A model generated the notes under the pieces. It saw only the letters and a program-made list of their open reading frames with translations. It was not told the origin of the DNA and did no database searches. Of a DNA stretch of 41,931 nt, positions 34,686-41,931 are shown piece after piece. The first letter of the stretch is position 1. Every line of letters starts with the position of its first letter. Origin of the DNA: an uncultured Planctomycetaceae bacterium (lineage in GTDB: Bacteria > Planctomycetota > Planctomycetia > Planctomycetales > Planctomycetaceae); assembly GCA_903871805.1 (NCBI GenBank), contig CAIQIE010000241.1:1-41931 (forward strand). The letters run 5' to 3'. The translations under genes were made by a program, and so were the position numbers.

Positions 34686-35265
34686 GAGCGTTCTCTGAGA
34701 TAACAAAAATCGTGTGCAAAGCCAATCAATACGTTGTTTCTGCACGGAAAGACATCTGGCGGTCGCGTCGGTGTCCCCGACACCCCACACCCGATCAGCC
34801 ACCGGAGACACAACGCTGGCAGGGAGGATTCCCTGAAACCTGACATGAATAACAGTTTTTTTGAAAAATTGAGAGTGATTGGCGGTCCGAATCCCTCAGT
34901 CTCCAGGTTTTGAATGTCGAGGGGGAATATCGCAAGGGGACTTTTTGCCACGGAATGTCCAACCCCTGAATTCGCTAAAATCGGATTTCGTTCCGCAAAT
35001 GAACGCCCGCAGGCCTTTTGGCACGTCCTATGACAACGTTCGCATCGATTATTCACGAATCCAATCCGGAAAAATCCCCCCATTATTCACACGCGACTCA
35101 CATTCCGCATGGTATCTTCCTGCAGAAAAGACTCCCTGTACCCGGACAGAAAATCGTTGCATGGGTCACCCCGGTTTCCGCGGCATCGCCTGATTGGGCG
35201 GGACCCCATCGAATTTCTGCCAGTTTTCAGGCCATTCAAACGATTTACATCGTGGAAACACGCAC
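34686..35265. other. Divergent intergenic region between hisC and the epimerase
   Basis: About 580 bases with divergent genes on both sides, so two promoters are expected. Two plus-strand frames (34879-35193 and 35018-35365) have no family match by eye and the second runs into the epimerase in another frame. No strong hairpin or repeat was recognised. Confidence 0.4.
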
Positions 35266-36210
35266 ATGCGATTGCTCATTACCGGTGGCGCTGGATTTAT
35301 TGGCAGCCATATCGCCGAAAAGGCCCTGGCAAAAGGCTGGACCGTGGCTGTCGTCGACGATTTAAGCGGAGGACGTCGTGAAAATGTGCCGGCCGCCGCA
35401 CAGTTCTTTCAAACAGATATCCGGGACCTGACGAGCCTGCAGACTGTGTTTGCTGAGTTTCAGCCGACTGCCGTAAGTCATCAGGCAGCGCAGGCCAGCG
35501 TGTCCATCAGCGTCAGAGAACCTCAGCGGGATGCCGCAATCAACATCATGGGTTCTTTGAATGTGATGCAGTGCTGTGTGGAAACCAAGGTTGCTCACCT
35601 TGTGTTTGCCAGCACCGGGGGCGCCATCTACGGCGAAGTCCCGGAAGGAACGCGGGCCGCTATCGAAACAACTCCTGTGCCTCTTAGCCCGTATGCCTGC
35701 AGCAAATTCGCTGTGGAAAAGTACCTGGAGTGTTTTCGCAAAGAACACGGTCTGAATTACACCGTTCTGCGATATGCCAATGTGTATGGGCCTCGCCAGG
35801 ACCCGCATGGTGAAGCCGGTGTCGTGGCGATCTTCTGCAATCGGATGCTTGTTCATGAGGTCGTCAGAGTGTTCGCAAAACGCAGCACAGGCGACGCAGG
35901 CTGCATTCGCGATTACGTCTACATTGACGATGTCGCTGGTGCCAACATTGCCGCCATGGAAGGCAAAATTCCGGATCGTATTCTGAATGTGGGGACCGGA
36001 CATGAAACCACGACTCTGCAACTCGCGGAACACCTGAAAAAGTCCCTGGACAGTCACAGCGACATTCAGTTTGGCCCGATCCGCTCCGGAGATGTCGAAC
36101 GTTCACTGCTGAATGCTGATCGACTGGTGGAACTGCTGGGGCCCACCGTTTCCATCGAGCGGGGACTTGAACAAACGGCCAATTGGTTTCGCAGTCGGGC
36201 GAAATCCTGA
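35266..36210 (+). CDS. NAD-dependent sugar-nucleotide epimerase/dehydratase
   Basis: 314-residue extended SDR enzyme of the UDP-glucose 4-epimerase (GalE-like) type. NAD-binding GGAGFIG is at 7-13, an acidic pair D31-D32 follows the second strand, the catalytic S116-T117 lie in FASTGGAIYG, and Y143-x3-K147 in SPYACSK. The segment RYANVYGPRQDP is typical of the family. It interconverts or modifies nucleotide sugars for envelope polysaccharide or lipopolysaccharide. The ATG at 35266 fits the nucleotide-binding start; the ribosome site is weak (GGAAA). It is convergent with the PQQ-like gene. The exact sugar is not determined. Confidence 0.9.
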   Translation: MRLLITGGAGFIGSHIAEKALAKGWTVAVVDDLSGGRRENVPAAAQFFQTDIRDLTSLQTVFAEFQPTAVSHQAAQASVSISVREPQRDAAINIMGSLNVMQCCVETKVAHLVFASTGGAIYGEVPEGTRAAIETTPVPLSPYACSKFAVEKYLECFRKEHGLNYTVLRYANVYGPRQDPHGEAGVVAIFCNRMLVHEVVRVFAKRSTGDAGCIRDYVYIDDVAGANIAAMEGKIPDRILNVGTGHETTTLQLAEHLKKSLDSHSDIQFGPIRSGDVERSLLNADRLVELLGPTVSIERGLEQTANWFRSRAKS

Positions 36211-36293
36211 AAGGTCTGCCGGCTTGTGCGGAAAACCCCTGAAAGCCAGTGATCGATTCCTGAGGCTGCCGGGGCCTTGCAACCAAAAATGCC

Positions 36294-37811
36294 TCATGGA
36301 TTCGGCGCTTGCGGAGTTTCTGTTGGCGTTTTTCTGCCACGGAGTCTGATGCCGGGGGCGGATGTTGGTGGTTGAATGACTTTTGTGGCAGGTGGGACGG
36401 CGACTGATTCCCCAGTGTCGGAGGAGCCTGTTTCCGGGTCGTCGTTCCTGCTCAATTGTTCGACTCGAAAGAGTTCTGTGTCGGTGCGAATAAAGAGAGC
36501 ATGGCGGGCAATGGAGATCGACGCGAGCGTTGTGCCACGCAGGGGGTTCTTTGCCAGAAACTGGTACTTGTTACCCGGTTCCACAACGGTTGTTTCGCCG
36601 GCTTCGTTCAGAAAATACAGCCGTCCATCCGCGAAGACCGGGGAAGCAGAATAGTTGCCGCCCAGTCGTCGTCTCCAGGTAAGTTTTCCCGTGGTGGCTT
36701 CAAGGCAACTGAGGACACCCGAATCGCTGATGGTGTAAAGCTGATTTCCAAGCAGAATGGGCGTTGGATTCAGAGGAACGGCCTGTGTGGATTTCCATTC
36801 CACGTGGCTGTCGCTGAGAGGGCCTTTGGCAGGCGGGCGAATTGCCACAAGTTCGGGTTCGTCGTAGCCGGTGCAGACGAAGACAAGTCCATGTCCGAAC
36901 ACGGGACGAGGCACCACCGAGTAACCCTTTGTTTGATAGCTCCAGAGTTCTTCACCGCTGTCCGGGTGATAGGCAATGATGCCGTTCCCCCCGGGGCAGA
37001 TGACCTGTTTCTGTCCTTCAACTTCGATGACCAGCGGTGTTGCATACGAGTGCTGCCCGTCTCGTGCGTTTCGCCAGCGTTCTTTTCCAGTGGCCACATC
37101 CAGTCCCACAACGAACTGAGCCTCTTTCACGCCCGCGATAACATGGTCGTCGTAGAAGGATTCGGAATGGCCATCGCAGGCAATGATCAGGGTGTCATCG
37201 ACGAGCACCGGGCTGCTGCCGGGGCCGTGGTGATGGTAGTACGGGATTTCTGTGCGCCAGAGCACGCGACCCTCGAGATCGGTGGCGATAGTTCCGTGGG
37301 ATCCGAAGTGGGCGATGCAGCGATCACCGTAGACAAGGGGCGTGGGCGTGGCATGGCTGTTCTTGCCGTGAATTTTCCGCAGAGATTCCTTTTGAAAGGC
37401 TTTCAGGTCCCACAGAATTTCTCCCGTGTCCGCATGCAGGCAGATCAAGTGCAGCGTTTTATCTTTTTCCAGTGCCGTGGTGACCCAAAGTCGATGTCCC
37501 ACAATGACCGGGGACGACAATCCGAAGCCCTCAATCGGCTTCTTCCATGCGATGTTTTTTTGCAGGTTCCAGCGCAGTGGCAGTCCCGTTAACGGGCTGA
37601 TGCTCTGACGGTCTCCGCCACGAAACTCGTTCCAGTCCATATCGATGGAATGGTTGTCGACTGCGAGAGAACCCGCGGAAGCAGCGGATCCTGCCTGTTC
37701 CGTCTTTGACAACGCCACCTGAGCCTGTACGCCGGGTAACGTCAGCAGGAAACCGGACAACGTCAGCAGGAAAGCGACCACCGAGAGGATTTTGTGGGAA
37801 ATCAGATGCAC
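36294..37811 (-). CDS. Secreted PQQ-like beta-propeller protein
   Basis: 505-residue exported protein with a signal peptide (about 8-30, ending VQAQ). It then has repeated beta-propeller blades of the PQQ/BamB type, for example WDLKAF, LDVATGKERWRN, YHPDSGEELWSY and LEATTGKLTWRR, each with the AxTGKxxW-like pattern. The C-terminus is Pro/Thr-rich. Planctomycetes have many such proteins; they are generally regarded as scaffolds or sugar/alcohol-binding propellers, and no catalytic site can be seen. The start codon is GTG at 37811. It follows the LamG gene by 45 bp on the same strand, so the two are probably one operon. Confidence 0.85.
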   Translation of the reverse strand: MHLISHKILSVVAFLLTLSGFLLTLPGVQAQVALSKTEQAGSAASAGSLAVDNHSIDMDWNEFRGGDRQSISPLTGLPLRWNLQKNIAWKKPIEGFGLSSPVIVGHRLWVTTALEKDKTLHLICLHADTGEILWDLKAFQKESLRKIHGKNSHATPTPLVYGDRCIAHFGSHGTIATDLEGRVLWRTEIPYYHHHGPGSSPVLVDDTLIIACDGHSESFYDDHVIAGVKEAQFVVGLDVATGKERWRNARDGQHSYATPLVIEVEGQKQVICPGGNGIIAYHPDSGEELWSYQTKGYSVVPRPVFGHGLVFVCTGYDEPELVAIRPPAKGPLSDSHVEWKSTQAVPLNPTPILLGNQLYTISDSGVLSCLEATTGKLTWRRRLGGNYSASPVFADGRLYFLNEAGETTVVEPGNKYQFLAKNPLRGTTLASISIARHALFIRTDTELFRVEQLSRNDDPETGSSDTGESVAVPPATKVIQPPTSAPGIRLRGRKTPTETPQAPNP

Positions 37812-37856
37812 AGGGTCGCCTGCTGATGGAAGTCCGAGGCTGAAAAGGATGCGCCT

Positions 37857-39962
37857 TTACTCCGGGACGGCGTAGAACAGTGGTAATTCCAGTGCGTCAA
37901 TTTCCTCGATTCGTCGTTCTGAGGTCAACTCCGGATGGTAATTAAAGTCTTCAATCGTCAGTTGGGTCGTCTCGCCCATACGTCGATTGGCATTGGCGAT
38001 GACAGATTTGTCCAGAATCCCCCACTCCGCCACCAGAATCTCGGGATCCGGCAGAGTTCCGGACAAAAGCCTGTCGACGCGGTAGTGATGCACAACCAGA
38101 GCGCGGCGGTAGGGAACGATGGTTCGCGGATCAGGAATTGAGGACGACTGAACGCAGGTTCCCCGGATCACACAGCGTTCCGGAGACCGGCGATTGCGAA
38201 GGCGTTCCATGCTTTGATCGGAGTGTCGTTGAACTTCCTGTGCACTGAGAGCACGGTGATAGATGGCAATGGCCTCCAGAGTACCGGGCCATCCGCTGCC
38301 GGATTTTCGACGGTCGCCGAAGATCAGCCCCTGGTAATTCCATGGTTTCAGGGAAGACTCGGTCATTGGTTGGCGTTTGGATTCCCTGCCATTCAGGTAG
38401 CACACCAGTTCCTGTGCGTTGCCGGTGAGCACCAGATGCTGCGGCTGCCCGGGGACTATCGTTGACAACGCAACGGACTGCGAGTCAAGGGAGCCTTCTC
38501 GATCGGTTGTCCAGTCAAACGTCAACTGATCACGATTCTGGGCCAGTATGAAGTTTTTGTCGCCGAGGTTCGGGGCAGTGGAATCCGCGGCGAAGGCAAG
38601 GATCCCGGCGACCCCGGGAAGCCTGGCTTTAGAAGCAGTGATCGTGGCTTCAATGGTGAAGGCCTTGTACGGCGTCGCTGACATTCGCGACGTTACGTCC
38701 GCGGGTTCACTCAGAAAATAGCCATTCGTGCAGTGCATTTCAAAGAAGCGTCCGAAGACAGCTTTTCCAAAGGCGTCTACGCGGCAGGGCAGAGCGGTTG
38801 CGGCCGGAGTTTTCGGCACGAGGTTCTGCGCGCTGGCATTCTCCCAGACAAAGAGAAGTCCGTCCGAGTCACCTGGCCATGGAGATTGAGCGGCGGGTGC
38901 AGAATCGGGCTGTTGCAGAGCCTGATCGGGAATTGATGAGTCTTCGCCGCCGCGGATCCAGACATCCGGATGAAAATCTCCCCGACGATTTTTTGTCACC
39001 TGAATCCAGGATTCCACAGCCCGAAAATCTTCGCGAAATTTCCCGATAAAGATCTCGACTTCTGGCCCACCGCCATCGATCAGGTTGACGGGCGATTTCA
39101 CTTTGTAGGGGCCCGTCATACAGAGAAACCGAACATGATTGGACCAGCGAGGATGAAACACTTCGAACGATTCTGTTCCGGGGGCGGTGTTGAGGTTGAC
39201 CATCCAGCTGGTGGCAGAATCTCTGGGATAGAGATAGAGGTTGCGATGCGGCCCATCAAAAATCCAGCAGAGGCCACTATTATCGGGCGCCATTGAGGCC
39301 CAGCAGCCATCGGCCTTTTTTCGAAAGGTTTGCTGCCTGAGTTCCACCGTTCCTCCGTGCGGCCATGGAAATTCGCCGGCTGCAAAATTACCGTTGGCCG
39401 ATAACTGAAAGTTGTCCGGGCTGATTTCGGTGCTGTCCCAGACGACCTGCGAATCGCCTTCTGCGTCCAGACGCAACCGCCTGAGCGATTTGAAATTAAA
39501 GCCTTCATTTTTTCCGACCTGAGTGCAGACGTAGACCCAGATCTGCCGGGAATCCGGATCCTGCCAGACTTCCACGGCAAAGCCTTTGCCAATGCGTCGA
39601 AGTCCGGTGCCATCCCAGTTCACCACGAAGCATTCCCGACGATAGCGGTCAGAGAACACAATGCGCTGGCCATCCGGTGTGAGAAGAGGTTTTGAGTAAT
39701 TGCGGAGCTCACTGAGGACGATACGTTCGCCGGAAGCATCGCTGCTGTCGAAGCCCATCAGTCTGAGGCTGCGGCCGAGTGCAATGGAATCCCTGTTCTC
39801 CGGGCTTTGGTCCTGCACCCAGACGACACGCGTCTGTTCCCCGGTCAGCTGCTGCACCGTTTGTCCGGCAGGCTGTTGCGCCAGGCAGTCGGCGGCGAAA
39901 CAGGCGACGATAAGGAGGCAAAGAACGGCGTTTAGACGCGGGCGCCGAGAAAGCTGAGTCAT
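37857..39962 (-). CDS. Secreted TolB-like/LamG protein
   Basis: 701-residue exported protein. The ATG at 39962 has AGGAA five bases upstream and is followed by a signal peptide ending CLAQQ. Residues of about 60-330 resemble a TolB/PD40-type propeller (KPLLTPDGQRIVFSD, SPDNFQLSANGNFAAGEF). About 430-590 looks like a LamG/concanavalin-like domain (YKAFTIEATITA, then FDWTTDREGSL, then HLVLTGNAQELVCYLNGRESKR and LEAIAIYHRALSAQEVQRH). The last 100 residues are unassigned. Such proteins bind carbohydrates or other surface polymers. It is probably co-transcribed with the PQQ-like protein 45 bp downstream. The specific ligand is not known. Confidence 0.8.
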   Translation of the reverse strand: MTQLSRRPRLNAVLCLLIVACFAADCLAQQPAGQTVQQLTGEQTRVVWVQDQSPENRDSIALGRSLRLMGFDSSDASGERIVLSELRNYSKPLLTPDGQRIVFSDRYRRECFVVNWDGTGLRRIGKGFAVEVWQDPDSRQIWVYVCTQVGKNEGFNFKSLRRLRLDAEGDSQVVWDSTEISPDNFQLSANGNFAAGEFPWPHGGTVELRQQTFRKKADGCWASMAPDNSGLCWIFDGPHRNLYLYPRDSATSWMVNLNTAPGTESFEVFHPRWSNHVRFLCMTGPYKVKSPVNLIDGGGPEVEIFIGKFREDFRAVESWIQVTKNRRGDFHPDVWIRGGEDSSIPDQALQQPDSAPAAQSPWPGDSDGLLFVWENASAQNLVPKTPAATALPCRVDAFGKAVFGRFFEMHCTNGYFLSEPADVTSRMSATPYKAFTIEATITASKARLPGVAGILAFAADSTAPNLGDKNFILAQNRDQLTFDWTTDREGSLDSQSVALSTIVPGQPQHLVLTGNAQELVCYLNGRESKRQPMTESSLKPWNYQGLIFGDRRKSGSGWPGTLEAIAIYHRALSAQEVQRHSDQSMERLRNRRSPERCVIRGTCVQSSSIPDPRTIVPYRRALVVHHYRVDRLLSGTLPDPEILVAEWGILDKSVIANANRRMGETTQLTIEDFNYHPELTSERRIEEIDALELPLFYAVPE

Positions 39963-40266
39963 CAGTTTCCTGCCATTTCCACGATTGTTGCGGGAACTTC
40001 GCGCTGCATTTGTCAGCGAGTGTCGGCTACCATCAGGCGGCACACCCGAATATCCGTGGCGGGCAGCCGGTGCAGATGAGAGACGAACGGGCAACCCATG
40101 TTGCCATCAAAACCTTCGCATCGGGACCAGTTGAAGATTATGAAACCGGAACACGAAAGTGGCAAGACGAGGCTGAGTAAACAACGCTGGGTGTGTGAAA
40201 TGTTAATGTCGAATGAGCGGTCCGAGGTCTGACAAGTTGAAGTATCATCCCGTGAGCTAATCACTG
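39963..40266. other. Divergent intergenic region before the MBOAT gene
   Basis: About 300 bases between the divergent LamG and MBOAT genes. No gene is supportable; promoters for both directions are expected here but none was clearly recognised. Confidence 0.4.
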
Positions 40267-41724
40267 ATGGTCTTTAGTTCTCATATCTTTCTTTACTGTT
40301 TTCTGCCCATTGCTCTTGTGCTTTGGTTTGCAGTTCCGAGGCGTGCGCAGCATCTGGTGCTCAGTCTGCTGAGTTATGTGTTTTACGGCTGGGCCAACCC
40401 GCTTTTTGTGCCGCTGATGCTGTGTTCCACGGCACTGGATTACGTCAGCGGACTGGTGATTTCCGGTCAGACGCCGGCCCTGGGAAATTCCGTCAGTGTG
40501 GCACTCGTGCGCGGAGGAACGCGAACATTTCGTCAGAAGGCGGCCTTAACGATTACCGTCCTGCTGAACCTGTCCCTGCTGGCATTTTTTAAGTATTTCA
40601 ACTTCGGGGTGGATTCGTGGAACCAGCTGATGCAGGGACTGGGCTGGAGCAGTGCCGGCCTGGACACGGCGTTTCGGGTGACATTGCCGCTGGGAATCAG
40701 TTTCTGGACATTTCATGCCATCAGTTACGTGGTGGACGTCTATCGGGGTGACGCGCGGGCCATTCGCAACTATGTCGATTACAGCTGTTATGTGGCCATG
40801 TTTCCCCAGCTTGTGGCAGGACCGATTGTGCGTTTTCAGGATGTGGCAGAGCAGTTGTCAGAGCGAACGGTATCGTTGGAAAAGATGGCCTGCGGAGTCG
40901 CGTTTTTCAGTTTTGGACTGGCGAAGAAAATACTGCTGGCCAACCCCTGCGGACAGACTGCGGACCTTGCTTTTGGTGCAGAGAGTCCGGGGGTCATAGA
41001 ATCGTGGACCGGGTTACTGGCCTACGCCTTCCAGATTTACTTCGACTTCAGCGGTTATTCAGACATGGCGATTGGATTAGCATTGATCCTGGGATTTCAG
41101 TTTGTCAGGAACTTTGATGCTCCGTATCGCTCCGAGTCCGTCACTGAATTCTGGCGACGCTGGCATATTTCGCTGTCCACATGGCTGCGCGACTATCTCT
41201 ATATTCCACTGGGAGGAAATCGCGGCAGTTCTCTGCGAACCGGCATGAACCTGTTTATCGTGATGGTCCTTGGCGGACTTTGGCATGGCGCCTCCTGGAC
41301 CTACGTGACGTGGGGTGCCCTGCATGGCCTGTTGCTTGTCGGGGAACGAGCGATGGGACGGAAATCGTTTTACAGTCGCCTTCCCAGGCCAGTACGGATT
41401 ACGCTGACATTTCTTCTGGTGTGTCTGACGTGGATTGTATTTCGAGCGAACTCAATACCCCACGCACTGCGCTACTATGGCAGCCTTATCGGGCTGACGG
41501 ACAGCACTGCAGATGCGGGGTTGGTCACAGCTCTGATTTGTCGTGTCGACGTCTATGTGCCGCTGGCAGCGGCTGGGCTGGTGACATGGCTGGCACCGCC
41601 GACCTGGGACCTGACCCGGCAAATTACATGGCCCGTTGCGATGCTGATCCTTGTGCTGCTTTGGGTTTCCATGGCGGGCCTTGCGATTCAGACATTTAAT
41701 CCTTTTATCTACTTTATGTTCTGA
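40267..41724 (+). CDS. MBOAT-family O-acyltransferase (AlgI-like)
   Basis: 485-residue multi-pass membrane protein that passes acyl groups, usually acetyl, across the membrane for O-acylation of an exported polysaccharide. Many helices are visible along its length. Family blocks include LPLGISFWTFHAISYVVDVY with H150, AYAFQIYFDFSGYSDMAIGLA, FWRRWHISLSTWLRDYLYIPLGG and the catalytic GGLWHGASW with H340. Both histidines expected for MBOAT activity are present. A gene for a signal-anchored protein starts 34 bp after the stop, as is usual for AlgI-AlgJ/AlgX-type pairs. The polymer acetylated is not determined. Confidence 0.93.
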   Translation: MVFSSHIFLYCFLPIALVLWFAVPRRAQHLVLSLLSYVFYGWANPLFVPLMLCSTALDYVSGLVISGQTPALGNSVSVALVRGGTRTFRQKAALTITVLLNLSLLAFFKYFNFGVDSWNQLMQGLGWSSAGLDTAFRVTLPLGISFWTFHAISYVVDVYRGDARAIRNYVDYSCYVAMFPQLVAGPIVRFQDVAEQLSERTVSLEKMACGVAFFSFGLAKKILLANPCGQTADLAFGAESPGVIESWTGLLAYAFQIYFDFSGYSDMAIGLALILGFQFVRNFDAPYRSESVTEFWRRWHISLSTWLRDYLYIPLGGNRGSSLRTGMNLFIVMVLGGLWHGASWTYVTWGALHGLLLVGERAMGRKSFYSRLPRPVRITLTFLLVCLTWIVFRANSIPHALRYYGSLIGLTDSTADAGLVTALICRVDVYVPLAAAGLVTWLAPPTWDLTRQITWPVAMLILVLLWVSMAGLAIQTFNPFIYFMF

Positions 41725-41758
41725 AGGCGCCCTTCTGACAGTCTCGTGGAATTGGCCT

Positions 41759-41931
41759 ATGCAACCGAATTCACTTTCACGACATAAGGATGCGGTACCG
41801 CGTGAATTCGCCGCGGCGCCGATTCGCCGCAGCGTGGCCTTGTTTCTGGTGCTGGTCGCCGCGTTCACGATTGGGATTCCAGCGCTGTTGCTGTTCATGG
41901 GAAGCATTCCCGGCCGCGGCGAAGTTGGCAA
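41759..41931 (+). CDS. Membrane-anchored protein, partial; likely MBOAT partner
   Basis: Frame opens at ATG 41759, 34 bp after the MBOAT stop, and runs open to the window end (57 codons visible). About 24 polar residues precede a single hydrophobic anchor (SVALFLVLVAAFTIGIPALLLF), as in AlgJ/AlgX-type SGNH acetyltransferases that accept the acetyl group from the MBOAT protein. No catalytic motif lies in the visible part, so the assignment rests on position and topology only. Confidence 0.6.
   Translation, partial: MQPNSLSRHKDAVPREFAAAPIRRSVALFLVLVAAFTIGIPALLLFMGSIPGRGEVG

Noticed and set aside
35018-35365. 115-codon plus-strand frame ahead of the epimerase
   Set aside because: Runs into the epimerase gene in another frame; no ribosome site or recognised domain.
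36456-37592. 378-codon plus-strand frame opposite the PQQ-like gene
   Set aside because: It is antisense to a clear propeller protein with signal peptide; codon-bias shadow.
1-41931. tRNA, rRNA or CRISPR arrays
   Set aside because: No cloverleaf-like GGTTCGAATC arms, rRNA segments or regularly spaced direct repeats were seen by eye; a tRNAscan or CRISPR search would confirm.

Overview
The window looks like chromosomal DNA of a member of the Planctomycetota, probably of the Planctomycetaceae-type lineage; the genus cannot be resolved by reading alone. The main evidence is a planctomycete-type cytochrome-c/DUF1549/DUF1553 protein. Supporting signs are several secreted proteins with domains enriched in this phylum (DUF1080, SGNH, PQQ-like propeller, LamG), a Ser/Thr kinase with a C-terminal membrane anchor, and many short, loosely packed, alternately oriented transcription units. 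No rRNA, tRNA or CRISPR array was seen.

Layout. 1-967: right-hand part of an ISL3-family insertion sequence with a recognisable terminal repeat. 1834-5229: an LptF/LptG permease, a PfkB-family kinase and an N-acetylneuraminate-lyase-like aldolase. 5376-7784: the secreted cytochrome c/DUF1549/DUF1553 protein. 7862-12242 (minus): FHA-GAF protein, DinG-like helicase (ATGA overlap) and an M20 peptidase. 12843-16239: three secreted proteins (sugar-binding-like, SGNH esterase fused to DUF1080, alpha/beta hydrolase), apparently for handling acylated glycans outside the cytoplasm. 16185-16773: a probably frame-disrupted small gene. 17158-18429: a putative Na+/H+ antiporter. 19028-24793 (minus): Ser/Thr kinase, lipoprotein-like methyltransferase, lepA and rpsD. 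24794-26118: a gene-free 1.3 kb region with palindromic repeats.

26119-36210: an esterase; a DevCAB-like ABC exporter set (permease, ATPase, membrane-fusion protein, tightly coupled); a short-chain dehydrogenase; a small membrane protein; SelO-like protein adenylyltransferase; hisC; and a sugar-nucleotide epimerase. 36294-39962 (minus): a PQQ-like propeller protein and a large TolB-like/LamG secreted protein, probably one operon. 40267-41931: an MBOAT O-acyltransferase followed by the beginning of a membrane-anchored partner cut by the window edge.

Most of the window is ordinary housekeeping and secreted-protein content. I did not find a convincing new defence or mobile system. The observations most worth checking are a methyltransferase with a lipoprotein signal, a DinG-like helicase lacking one iron-sulfur cysteine and translationally coupled to an FHA-GAF protein, the SGNH-DUF1080 fusion cluster, a 20-bp perfect palindrome in a divergent promoter region, and the intergenic repeats at 25.3-25.7 kb and 30.4 kb. 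All functions are assigned by reading motifs; no database search was run.
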